This document shows, one piece after another, positions 1-8,321 of a DNA stretch of 64,000 nt (its first letter is position 1; each line of letters starts with the position of its first letter). Under the pieces are notes generated by a model. That model saw only the letters and a list, made by a program, of their open reading frames with translations. It ran no database searches and was not told where the DNA came from. Origin of the DNA: Jannaschia sp. CCS1 (GTDB lineage Bacteria > Pseudomonadota > Alphaproteobacteria > Rhodobacterales > Rhodobacteraceae); NCBI RefSeq assembly GCF_000013565.1, contig NC_007802.1:248001-312000 (forward strand), read 5' to 3'. The position numbers were made by a program, and so were the translations under genes.

Positions 1-3000
1 TATACGTGATCCGGCGGCGGATCGAGAAGGCGGCGCTGAGTGCTGGTGTGCGGGAATTGTACCTGTGTTCGCTGTCGTGCCGGAGCATCGTCTACAAAGG
101 CATGATGCTGGCCGAGCAGGTGGCGGAGTTCTATCCGGATTTGCAGGATGAGCGCTTCGAGAGCGCGTTTGCCATTTACCACCAGCGCTATTCCACCAAC
201 ACGTTCCCGCAATGGTGGCTGGCGCAACCGTTCCGCATGTTGGCCCATAACGGCGAGATCAACACGCTGAAGGGCAATTTGAACTGGATGAAGTCGCACG
301 AGATTCGCATGGCGAGCGGGTTTTTCGGAGAGATGGCGGAGGATATCAAACCGATCGTGGCGGGCGGGTCTTCTGACAGTGCCGCCCTGGATGCGGTGTT
401 TGAAGTGATGGTGCGCGCGGGCCGCTCTGCGCCGATGGCCAAGACGATGCTGGTGCCCGAGGCGTGGAGCCAAACGGCGACGGAGCTGCCGAAGCCGTGG
501 CTGGACATGTATTCCTACTGCAATTCCGTGATGGAACCCTGGGACGGCCCCGCTGCGCTTGCGATGACCGACGGGCGGTGGGTCTGTGCCGGGTTGGACC
601 GGTCCGGCCTGCGCCCGATGCGCTATGTGGTGACCGGGGATGGATTGCTGATCGCGGGGTCCGAGACGGGCATGGTCCCGGTGGATGAGGCAAGCGTGGT
701 GGAAAAAGGCGCGCTGGGCCCCGGCCAGATGATCGCCGTTGATATGCAGGAACAGGCCCTGTTCCACGACGCGGAAATCAAGGATGCGCTGGCCGCGAGC
801 CGTGATTTTGGCGATTGGGTGGGCAAGATCACCGATCTGGAAGCCGAGACACGCGGAGAGACCGAAAAGGCTCTGTTCAGCGCCGGTGAGCTGCGCAAGC
901 GGCAGGTCGCGGCGGGCTATTCGATTGAGGAGCTGGAGCAGATCCTGGCCCCCATGGCCGAGGACGCGAAAGAAGCACTGGCCAGCATGGGGGACGACAC
1001 GCCAAGTGCGGTTCTGTCGTCGCAATATCGCCCTCTGTCCCACTACTTCCGGCAGAACTTCAGCCAGGTGACGAACCCGCCCATCGACTCGCTTCGCGAG
1101 TACCGGGTGATGTCCCTGAAGACCCGCTTCGGGAACCTCAAGAATGTGCTGGATGAAGACAGCAGCCAGACCGAAATCCTGGTGCTCAACAGCCCCTTCG
1201 TGGCCAATGCGCAGTTCGACAAGATGGTCAGCTACTTCCACGATTCAGTTGTGGAGATTGACTGTACCTTTGAGGCGGGCGGCGAAAAAGCGTCTCTGCG
1301 CGGCGGGTTAGAGCGTATTCGCGATGAAGCGGAGGATGCTGTTCGGTCCGGCGCGGGGCATATCGTGCTGACCGATCAGGGGCAGGGAGAGGGTCGCGTT
1401 GCGATGCCGATGATCCTGGCCACAAGCGCTGTGCATTCGGGGCTGACGGCGAAAGGCCTGCGGACCTTCTGCTCGCTCAACGTGCGGTCGGCGGAATGCA
1501 TTGACCCCCATTACTTCGCGGTTCTGGTGGGCTGTGGTGCGACGACGGTGAATGCCTATCTGGCCCAGGACAGCATCGCCGACCGGATCGACCGGGGGCT
1601 GATCGAGGGCACCCTGACGGAGGCGATGACCCGCTATCGCAATGCGATTGATGCGGGCCTGTTGAAGATCATGGCGAAGATGGGGATCAGCGTCATTTCC
1701 TCGTATCGCGGGGGTCTGAATTTTGAAGCCGTGGGCCTGTCCCGCGCGATGGTGGCGGAGTATTTCCCCGGTATGCTGTCGCGGATCAGCGGCATCGGTG
1801 TCAGCGGGTTGCAACAGCAGGTGGAAGAGGTCCACGCCAAGGGCTGGCTGCGGGGCGAGAGCGTTCTGCCCATCGGTGGCTTCTACAAAGCGCGCCGGTC
1901 CGGAGAGACGCACGCCTGGCAAGCGACCACGATGCATATGATGCAGGAAGCCTGTAACAGAGCCTCTTTCGGGCTGTGGAAGCAATATTCGGCGGCGATG
2001 CGGAAGAACCCGCCCATTCACATTCGGGACCTGATGGACATCAAGCCCATGGGCGCGCCCGTGCCGATTGATGAGGTCGAAAGCGTCACCGCGATCCGCA
2101 AGCGGTTCGTGACGCCGGGGATGTCGCTGGGCGCGCTGTCGCCCGAGGCGCATAAGACCCTGAACGTGGCGATGAACCGGATCGGGGCGCGCAGCGATTC
2201 AGGTGAGGGAGGCGAAGATCCGGCGCATTTCGTGCCGGAACCCAACGGAGATAACCCAAGCGCGAAGATCAAGCAGGTGGCGTCCGGGCGCTTTGGTGTT
2301 ACGGCTGAATACCTGAACCAATGCGAAGAGTTGGAGATTAAGGTCGCCCAAGGGGCCAAGCCCGGCGAGGGCGGGCAGCTGCCCGGCATGAAGGTCACCG
2401 ACCTGATCGCGCGGCTGCGGCATTCGACGCCCGGCGTGATGCTGATTTCCCCGCCACCGCACCACGATATCTATTCCATCGAGGATCTCGCGCAGCTGAT
2501 CTATGACCTCAAGCAGATCAACCCGCGCTGCAAGGTGACCGTGAAGCTGGTGGCCTCAAGCGGTGTTGGCACGATTGCCGCCGGTGTGGCGAAGGCCAAG
2601 GCGGATGTGATCCTGATTTCCGGGCATAATGGGGGGACGGGGGCATCGCCCGCGACGTCGATCAAATACGCCGGCCTGCCGTGGGAAATGGGTCTGACCG
2701 AGGCGCATCAGGTTCTGGCGATGAATAACCTACGGGAGCGGATTACCCTGCGCACCGATGGGGGTCTGCGGACGGGACGTGATATCGTCATGGCCGCGAT
2801 GATGGGGGCCGAGGAATACGGTATTGGCACGGCTGCCCTGATCGCCATGGGGTGCATTATGGTGCGTCAATGCCAGTCCAATACCTGCCCCGTGGGCGTC
2901 TGTACCCAGGACGAGGAGTTGCGCGACAAGTTCACCGGCAACGCCGACAAGGTGGTTAATCTGATCACTTTCTACGCGGAGGAAGTGCGGGAAATTTTGG

Positions 3001-3995
3001 CCAGTATCGGCGCGCGGAGCCTTGATGAGGTGATTGGTCGGGCGGATCTGTTGAGCCAAGTTTCCCGGGGGGCCGCGCATCTGGATGATCTGGACCTGAA
3101 CCCGATGTTGATCACCGTCGATGGCGCTGATCGCATCGTTTATGACCGCAACAAGCCCCGGAACGAGGTGCCCGACACGCTGGACGCGCAGATCGTGCAG
3201 GACGCGCGGCGGTTTCTGGAGGACGGCGAGAAGATGCAGCTGTCCTACGCGGTGCAGAACACGCTGCGGACGATTGGCACACGGACCAGCAGCCATATCG
3301 TGAAGAACTTCGGGATGCGGAACGATCTGCAACCGGATCATTTGACGGTGAAGCTGAAGGGGAGCGCCGGGCAGTCGCTGGGTGCGTTTGCCGCGCCTGG
3401 GTTGAAGCTGGAAGTGTCCGGCGACAGCAACGACTATGTCGGCAAGGGTCTGTCGGGTGGGACGATTGTGGTGCGCCCACCGATGGCCTCTCCGCTGGAG
3501 GCGTCAGACAACGTGATCATCGGCAATACCGTTTTGTACGGCGCGACGGACGGGTATCTGTTTGCGGCTGGTCGTGCGGGGGAACGGTTTGCGGTGCGGA
3601 ACTCGGGCGCGAAAACGGTGATCGAGGGCTGCGGGTCTAACGGCTGCGAGTATATGACCGGCGGGGTCGTGGTGATCCTGGGTGGCATCAGCGCCAACTT
3701 CGGCGCGGGCATGACCGGGGGGATGGCTTATCTGTATGACCCGGACGGTGAGGCGCAGGCCAACATGAATATGGAGACGTTGGTCACCTGCCCCGTGACG
3801 ATCGAGCATTGGGAGGCGCAGCTGCGCGGGCTGATTGAGCGCCACTTCGAGGAGACCGGAAGTATGCGCGCCCGTGATATCCTGCAGCATTGGGACGTGG
3901 AGCGCGCGAATTTCGTACAGATCTGTCCGAAAGAGATGCTGGACAAGATCCCCGTTGGTCTGGGGAATGAGGAGACGGCGGTTCCGGCGGAGTAG
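1..3995 (+). CDS. gltB: Glutamate synthase (NADPH) large subunit, 5'-truncated by the window edge
   Basis: This enzyme makes two glutamates from glutamine and 2-oxoglutarate. The reading frame is open from the first bases, and about 1,330 residues are present against about 1,510 usual for the family. The amino end, with the catalytic N-terminal Cys, therefore lies outside the window. What remains begins inside the class II glutaminase domain (HNGEINTLKGN), continues through the central and FMN-binding synthase domains (DSGEGGEDP, LISGHNGGTGASP), and includes the [3Fe-4S] cysteine cluster (CIMVRQCQSNTCPVGVC). It ends with the glycine-rich GXGXG helix domain. The small subunit gltD is not in the window and may lie beyond the left edge. 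Two small hairpins follow the stop codon. Identification is secure; only the start is unknown. Confidence 0.97.
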   Translation, partial: YVIRRRIEKAALSAGVRELYLCSLSCRSIVYKGMMLAEQVAEFYPDLQDERFESAFAIYHQRYSTNTFPQWWLAQPFRMLAHNGEINTLKGNLNWMKSHEIRMASGFFGEMAEDIKPIVAGGSSDSAALDAVFEVMVRAGRSAPMAKTMLVPEAWSQTATELPKPWLDMYSYCNSVMEPWDGPAALAMTDGRWVCAGLDRSGLRPMRYVVTGDGLLIAGSETGMVPVDEASVVEKGALGPGQMIAVDMQEQALFHDAEIKDALAASRDFGDWVGKITDLEAETRGETEKALFSAGELRKRQVAAGYSIEELEQILAPMAEDAKEALASMGDDTPSAVLSSQYRPLSHYFRQNFSQVTNPPIDSLREYRVMSLKTRFGNLKNVLDEDSSQTEILVLNSPFVANAQFDKMVSYFHDSVVEIDCTFEAGGEKASLRGGLERIRDEAEDAVRSGAGHIVLTDQGQGEGRVAMPMILATSAVHSGLTAKGLRTFCSLNVRSAECIDPHYFAVLVGCGATTVNAYLAQDSIADRIDRGLIEGTLTEAMTRYRNAIDAGLLKIMAKMGISVISSYRGGLNFEAVGLSRAMVAEYFPGMLSRISGIGVSGLQQQVEEVHAKGWLRGESVLPIGGFYKARRSGETHAWQATTMHMMQEACNRASFGLWKQYSAAMRKNPPIHIRDLMDIKPMGAPVPIDEVESVTAIRKRFVTPGMSLGALSPEAHKTLNVAMNRIGARSDSGEGGEDPAHFVPEPNGDNPSAKIKQVASGRFGVTAEYLNQCEELEIKVAQGAKPGEGGQLPGMKVTDLIARLRHSTPGVMLISPPPHHDIYSIEDLAQLIYDLKQINPRCKVTVKLVASSGVGTIAAGVAKAKADVILISGHNGGTGASPATSIKYAGLPWEMGLTEAHQVLAMNNLRERITLRTDGGLRTGRDIVMAAMMGAEEYGIGTAALIAMGCIMVRQCQSNTCPVGVCTQDEELRDKFTGNADKVVNLITFYAEEVREILASIGARSLDEVIGRADLLSQVSRGAAHLDDLDLNPMLITVDGADRIVYDRNKPRNEVPDTLDAQIVQDARRFLEDGEKMQLSYAVQNTLRTIGTRTSSHIVKNFGMRNDLQPDHLTVKLKGSAGQSLGAFAAPGLKLEVSGDSNDYVGKGLSGGTIVVRPPMASPLEASDNVIIGNTVLYGATDGYLFAAGRAGERFAVRNSGAKTVIEGCGSNGCEYMTGGVVVILGGISANFGAGMTGGMAYLYDPDGEAQANMNMETLVTCPVTIEHWEAQLRGLIERHFEETGSMRARDILQHWDVERANFVQICPKEMLDKIPVGLGNEETAVPAE

Positions 3996-4028
3996 ATCCG
4001 CCGGACGGGGGCGCTCCCGCCCAGGCAT

Positions 4029-4060
4029 CGAAAGCAGAGCTTTCGCGCCCGGTTGGGCGT
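4029..4060. terminator. Tandem hairpins after gltB
   Basis: A perfect 7-bp stem with a 3-nt loop (4029-4035 with 4039-4045) is followed at once by a short GC stem (CGCCC/GGGCG). They lie between the convergent gltB and serB stop codons. There is no clear T-run, so this is a weak terminator candidate. The rest of 4061-4224 is GC-rich and shows no gene. Confidence 0.4.
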
Positions 4061-4224
4061 GGCGCGCGGGGCGCGAGCCTGTCGGCCCGCACGTCCGCGC
4101 GCGGTCCCGCTTATACGTTGCGATGGCACTGGGTTTCAGGGTGAATGCCCGCTGAAAGGCCGTTTGCGGACAGGTCCGTCACAAACAGGTCAGCTTGAGG
4201 GTGGGATACACGGCGGAGGGCGGG

Positions 4225-5100
4225 TCACGGCGTGACGAAATCCGCCTTAGCATACCCTTGAATGAACAGTAGCGCCGTGAGGTTGGCGTGATTCACGCGG
4301 TGCTTTGCTTGTTCCTGAACCGCAGGTTTCGCGTGTAGCGCGACGCCGGTTCCGGCAAGGTGGAGCATGCCGAGATCGTTGGCCCCGTCCCCCACGGCGA
4401 GGACGTCTTTGGGCTTGATACCGAGGGTTTTGGTGATGCGGGTCAGCGCGTCGACCTTGGCGTCGCGCCCCAGGATCGGACGGGCGACATCGCCGGTGAG
4501 TGCTCCGTTCTCCGCAAGCAGAGTATTGGCGTGATGTTCGTCAAAGCCGAGTTTCGCGGCGATGGCGCTGGTAAACGCGGTAAAGCCGCCGGAGACCAGA
4601 GCGCAATGGGCGCCATTTGCCTTCATCGTGGCAAGCAGGACATCCCCCCCGGGCATCAGCGTGATGCGCTTTTCCAGAACCGTCGCAATGGTCGCCTCGG
4701 ACAGACCCTTCAGAAGACCGACACGTTCCAGCAGTGCGTCTTCAAACTCCAACTCCCCATTCATGGCGCGCGCGGTGATGTCGGCCACGCGCTTGCCGAC
4801 ACCCGCTTCATCGGCGAGCTCATCAATACATTCCTGCTGGATCATCGTGCTGTCCATATCGGCCAGAAGCATCCGCTTCTTCCGGTCGCCCGCCTTTTGC
4901 CAGACAAGATCCACCCCTTCGGCGCTGAGGCTTTCCCAGACCGTCTGGATATTCTTCGGGATCTTCGGTGTGTCGAACTCGGCGCAATGGTTGGGATCAA
5001 GCCAGCGGGGGGCCTCGGCGTTCATGGCTTTGACCAGGTTGGTCACAAGGCTGCCGTCCAGATACATGGCGTGGTTGGTCATGAGGGTGACGGTGAACAT
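4225..5100 (-). CDS. serB: Phosphoserine phosphatase
   Basis: This HAD-superfamily enzyme does the last step of L-serine synthesis, hydrolysing phosphoserine. The protein is 291 residues. It has an ACT-like N-terminal region of about 75 residues, then the HAD core. The nucleophile motif DMDST is at 81-85, the SGG motif at 170-172 and the GDGANDL metal-binding motif at 238-244. The frame stays open far upstream on this strand through the neighbouring hydrolase gene, but that extension is low-complexity and is a shadow. The ATG giving MFTVTLMTN fits family starts. It is divergent from the hydrolase at 5176. The other serine genes, serC and serA, are about 8 kb to the right, not in the same operon. 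Confidence 0.95.
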   Translation of the reverse strand: MFTVTLMTNHAMYLDGSLVTNLVKAMNAEAPRWLDPNHCAEFDTPKIPKNIQTVWESLSAEGVDLVWQKAGDRKKRMLLADMDSTMIQQECIDELADEAGVGKRVADITARAMNGELEFEDALLERVGLLKGLSEATIATVLEKRITLMPGGDVLLATMKANGAHCALVSGGFTAFTSAIAAKLGFDEHHANTLLAENGALTGDVARPILGRDAKVDALTRITKTLGIKPKDVLAVGDGANDLGMLHLAGTGVALHAKPAVQEQAKHRVNHANLTALLFIQGYAKADFVTP

Positions 5101-5175
5101 GGGCTCGAACCTCCGGTCGTGTTTTGGGCAACATAGGCGGCGGAGGCGTGCTGGACCAGTGGATTGGCGCGGGCT

Positions 5176-6657
5176 ATGTGGCGGGTCATGAAACAGTGGA
5201 TTTTCGCAAGCGTGGCCATGCTGGCGCTGGTGCTGGGCATCGTGGTGCAGGAGCGCGCGCGGTTGGGCGTGGAGGTGCGTCACGACCATGTCGGCACGAC
5301 GCCGGTGACGGTGACGCAAACGCCCGGGGCCGAAGGGCCGGTGGTCGTGATCGTCCATGGCTTCGCGGGATCGCGGCAAATGATGAGCGCGTGGTCCCTG
5401 AGTTTCGCACGCGCGGGTTACATTGCTGTGGCGCTGGACCTGGAAGGGCACGGGCGCAATCCGGTGCCGATGTCGGGCGATCTGACGTCTTTGGACGGCA
5501 CGACGCGGATTTTGCTGGAGGAGATCTCGCGGGTCACCGATTGGGCGCTGGATCTGCCCGGCGCAGACGGTCGGGTGGCGTTGGTGGGCCATTCCATGTC
5601 GTCCGATCTGGTCGTGCGCGCCGGGATCAATGACCCAAGGGTAGAGGCGGTTGTGGGACTGTCCGTCTTTTCGCGCGCTGTGACACCTGATGAGCCCGCA
5701 AACCTGTTGATCCTGAACGGTGCCTGGGAAGGCGCTTTGCGGGCGGAGGCGCAACGGGTGATGGCGGAGCTTGGCGCGGTGGAGGGCGAGACGGTCGGCG
5801 CACCCGGAGAGGATTTCGCGCGCCGCGCCGTGGCGGTGCCTTTGGCGGAACATGTGAGTATCCTGTTCGCCGTCGGCGGCTTGCAGGAGGCCGTCGATTG
5901 GCTGGGGGCCACGTTTGATCGGAATGGGGCGCAGGTGCCTCGGCTTGGGTGGGCGCTGTTGGTGATGTTGGCGGGTGCGGTGATGTTGGCGCGCCCCTTT
6001 GCGGGTGTCTTGCCCACAGGCGCGCCGCCAGAAGCGTTGCCACGGCGCGTGTTCTGGGCGTTGGCGCTTGTGCCCGCATTGGTCGTGCCGCCTGTGGCCG
6101 TGATGATGGACGTCGGCGCACTGCCCGTCCTGGTGGCGGATTATCTGGCGGTCCATCTGGCCCTATACGGCACGTTAGTCATTGGCGGAGCACTGGTGGC
6201 CGGGTGGCGACCGGAGGCGCGGGGATGGATTTGGGGTCTTGCATTGGCTGTGTTTGGCATCGGCCTGTTCGGGATGTTGCTGGACCGCTATGCGGCGTCG
6301 TTCATTCCGCATCCGGGCCGCGTGGTGATCATCCTGGCGATTGTACCCGGCGCGATCCTGGCCATGTGGGCCGACGCGGTGCTGACGCAGGCCACGCGGG
6401 CGAAGCTCTGGCAACGGGCGGTGGTGCGGGGGGCGTTCCTGGGCTCGCTTGCATTCGCCGTCGCGCTGGATTTTGAGCGACTGTTCTTCCTTGTCCTGAT
6501 CTTCCCGGTGATCCTGCTGTTTTATGGCACGTTCGGGATGATGGGCCGTTGGGTCGGGCGCCGAACCGGATCAACACTGGCGGTGGGCGTCGGGTTGGGC
6601 GCGCTATTGGGATGGGCGTTGGGTGTGTCGTTCCCGATGTATGTGATGGGCGGCTAA
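5176..6657 (+). CDS. Alpha/beta hydrolase fused to a multi-pass membrane domain
   Basis: The protein is about 493 residues. An N-terminal hydrophobic anchor is followed by an alpha/beta-hydrolase domain with the oxyanion-side motif VHGFAGS and a GHSMS nucleophile elbow. From about residue 255 onward come some seven to eight hydrophobic segments, so the C-terminal half is an integral membrane domain. The hydrolase part would sit outside the cytoplasmic membrane if the first segment acts as an uncleaved signal. ATG 5176 and ATG 5188 are both plausible starts; neither has a strong ribosome-binding site. The substrate cannot be read from the sequence. The gene stands alone, divergent from serB and convergent with the flavoprotein gene at 6752. 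Confidence 0.8.
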   Translation: MWRVMKQWIFASVAMLALVLGIVVQERARLGVEVRHDHVGTTPVTVTQTPGAEGPVVVIVHGFAGSRQMMSAWSLSFARAGYIAVALDLEGHGRNPVPMSGDLTSLDGTTRILLEEISRVTDWALDLPGADGRVALVGHSMSSDLVVRAGINDPRVEAVVGLSVFSRAVTPDEPANLLILNGAWEGALRAEAQRVMAELGAVEGETVGAPGEDFARRAVAVPLAEHVSILFAVGGLQEAVDWLGATFDRNGAQVPRLGWALLVMLAGAVMLARPFAGVLPTGAPPEALPRRVFWALALVPALVVPPVAVMMDVGALPVLVADYLAVHLALYGTLVIGGALVAGWRPEARGWIWGLALAVFGIGLFGMLLDRYAASFIPHPGRVVIILAIVPGAILAMWADAVLTQATRAKLWQRAVVRGAFLGSLAFAVALDFERLFFLVLIFPVILLFYGTFGMMGRWVGRRTGSTLAVGVGLGALLGWALGVSFPMYVMGG

Positions 6658-6668
6658 CACCGTTCACT

Positions 6669-6720
6669 GGGGCCTGCCCCCAAACGCACCCTATATTGGG
6701 GGCCTGCCCCCAAACCCCCG
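6669..6720. repeat. Short GC-rich intergenic repeat, two copies
   Basis: The unit GGGGCCTGCCCCCAAAC occurs at 6669-6685 and again, slightly extended, at 6698-6720. Each copy contains a GGGG/CCCC inverted repeat and could form a small hairpin. It lies between two convergent genes. Similar G/C-run elements are common between genes in Rhodobacterales (from memory), so this may be a dispersed repeat that also works as a weak terminator. Confidence 0.55.
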
Positions 6721-6751
6721 GAGTTGTACGGCCCAGATGAAAGACGAGCGC

Positions 6752-7276
6752 TTAGGGGGAGACCCAGATGCCTCGCCAGTCAGGCGCAGTGTAGACGGCG
6801 CGCTGGTGGGGCGTGGTGAGGTGGAGAACATCGATCTCCGACAGGTGACAGATCAGACGCGTGAAGCGGTTTGGGGTGGCGTCCGGCTCGGCCGGGAGCG
6901 GGGTGCCGGGGACGGGGCCTTGGTAGTTCATCCGGGCAGCCTCGGGCAGTTGCGCGAAGAGGTTTGGGTCACCGGGCAGGATCTTGGCGATGGCTTTGGC
7001 GCGGACTTGCAGGCTCGCCTTTGGGATCCAGATGTGGATTGCAACGCGGGCGTCCCGGCGGATGTGTGCGACCTTCGGAGACGCCGCGTCGGTATGAAAC
7101 TCAAGCGTCGCCTCCGCGTGAGAGGCCGCGCGCAGCACAAGGGTGCGCAGGTCCGGCCCGTCCGTGCCGATGGTGGCCAATGTAGGGTGACGCGCGGGAT
7201 GATGGCGGTCCTTGGTTCCGCGCCCGAATTGCTGCCAAACAGTGTCTAATAGGCCGGTTAGTACCGTATCACTCAT
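6752..7276 (-). CDS. Pyridoxamine 5'-phosphate oxidase-like flavin-binding protein
   Basis: A 174-residue cytosolic protein of the PNPOx-like split-barrel family, which binds FMN. The pattern RHPTLATIGTDGPDLRTLVLR, followed by an FHTDAASPK strand and a basic IRRDARVAIHIW segment, matches the phosphate- and flavin-contacting strands of the family. The C-terminal FTRLICHLSEIDVLHL strand is also typical. It is shorter than true PdxH (about 210-230 residues) and lacks its C-terminal substrate motif, so it is probably not the vitamin B6 enzyme itself. Its start overlaps the end of the lipocalin-like gene by 8 bp, so it is likely the last gene of the minus-strand ABC operon. Confidence 0.82.
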   Translation of the reverse strand: MSDTVLTGLLDTVWQQFGRGTKDRHHPARHPTLATIGTDGPDLRTLVLRAASHAEATLEFHTDAASPKVAHIRRDARVAIHIWIPKASLQVRAKAIAKILPGDPNLFAQLPEAARMNYQGPVPGTPLPAEPDATPNRFTRLICHLSEIDVLHLTTPHQRAVYTAPDWRGIWVSP

Positions 7277-8321
7277 AGCCGGTCATCTCCAGATATCCGC
7301 GCCCATCGTGGGTGCCGGTGAATGTGATCGGGCCTTCCCAATAGGGAAAGGAGGTGTCCATCCAACTTTGCGGATTGAGCGGTTGCGTCGTAATGTCGAT
7401 GCCCCGGTCCGGAAACTGGAGCCGCCATTCCGTAGGGACATCCCGCCCGCCCACATCCGTTGTCACCAAAGGCGTCAAGGTGATCGCACCGTCACCGTAG
7501 GCTTGCGTTGTGCCATCGGGCGCGATGTAGGTGGCGGACGTGAAGGGCTGGTCACTGGTGTCGCGCAGGGCGAACGCCATCAGCCGCGCACCGTCGGGGA
7601 GTTGGAGGGAGAACCAGTCCCATCCGCTCTGATCGTCTGACAAGGGTTGCGATGACCATTCCCGGTCGAGCCAGGCGTTGCCGGACACCTCAACCGCGCC
7701 AGTGGGAAGCGTGAGGGTGCCGGTGACCGTGTAGAAAGGCTGCGAGTAATAGTAACTGGCCTGCCCCTCCGCGCTTTTGACCGAGAAGCCGTTTTGCCCA
7801 TGGAAGATCAGCGGCCCGTTGGCTTGCAGGGCGAGGTCATAGGCGAAATCCACCCCCCGCGCGGTGAGGGAGAGGGCATCGTAGGCATCGCCTTCCGCTG
7901 TGGTGGAGGTCATTTCCCAATCATCAATGAAGGCGCGGAACGGTACGGGCGTGACGCCGGCCTGCCCGATGCCGCCACGCGCCAAACGCTCCGCACTGAA
8001 GTGCGCATCGGGCGTGGTGAGGCCCGCATGGCCCATGAAGATCTGCGGCGCGGTCCAATCCGTGGACGTGGTGGGCGCAAGCGCGCTGCGGAAGAGAGTC
8101 CATTGGATGCCATAGTCGATCCCATCCGCGCCGGTCAGGGTGGCTGTCAGATACCACCACTCGATCCGGTAATCGGGGTGCGGGCCGTGATCGTCGGGGA
8201 ACGAGAATGTCGGGTTCGGTGCGGGCACCGCGAACCCGTCGGCGACCGTGCCCAGACCCGCAAAACCCTGGGCGTGGATCGGGGAGGCTGCGAGGAGCGA
8301 CGCGAAAAGGAGGCGGATCAT
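7269..8321 (-). CDS. CrtC/AttH-like lipocalin-domain exported protein
   Basis: A 350-residue protein with a clear Sec signal (MIRLLFASLLAASPIHAQ). The mature part has the HGPHPDYRIEWWYLTATL motif typical of the AttH / carotenoid 1,2-hydratase (CrtC) double-lipocalin family, and later the GNAWLDREWSSQ motif. Members of this family are encoded beside FtsX-like ABC permeases, as here. Its ATG shares one base with the permease stop codon (TAATG), so the two are translationally coupled. No other carotenoid genes are nearby, so I infer a substrate-binding or envelope role linked to the ABC transporter rather than carotenoid hydration. Confidence 0.85.
   Translation of the reverse strand: MIRLLFASLLAASPIHAQGFAGLGTVADGFAVPAPNPTFSFPDDHGPHPDYRIEWWYLTATLTGADGIDYGIQWTLFRSALAPTTSTDWTAPQIFMGHAGLTTPDAHFSAERLARGGIGQAGVTPVPFRAFIDDWEMTSTTAEGDAYDALSLTARGVDFAYDLALQANGPLIFHGQNGFSVKSAEGQASYYYSQPFYTVTGTLTLPTGAVEVSGNAWLDREWSSQPLSDDQSGWDWFSLQLPDGARLMAFALRDTSDQPFTSATYIAPDGTTQAYGDGAITLTPLVTTDVGGRDVPTEWRLQFPDRGIDITTQPLNPQSWMDTSFPYWEGPITFTGTHDGRGYLEMTGYE

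Noticed and set aside
4225-6156. A single long minus-strand frame joining serB to about 350 extra upstream residues
   Set aside because: The upstream part is His/Arg/Gln-rich and antisense to a clear hydrolase gene. SerB proteins normally begin near MFTVTLMTN, and the fusion has no family support.
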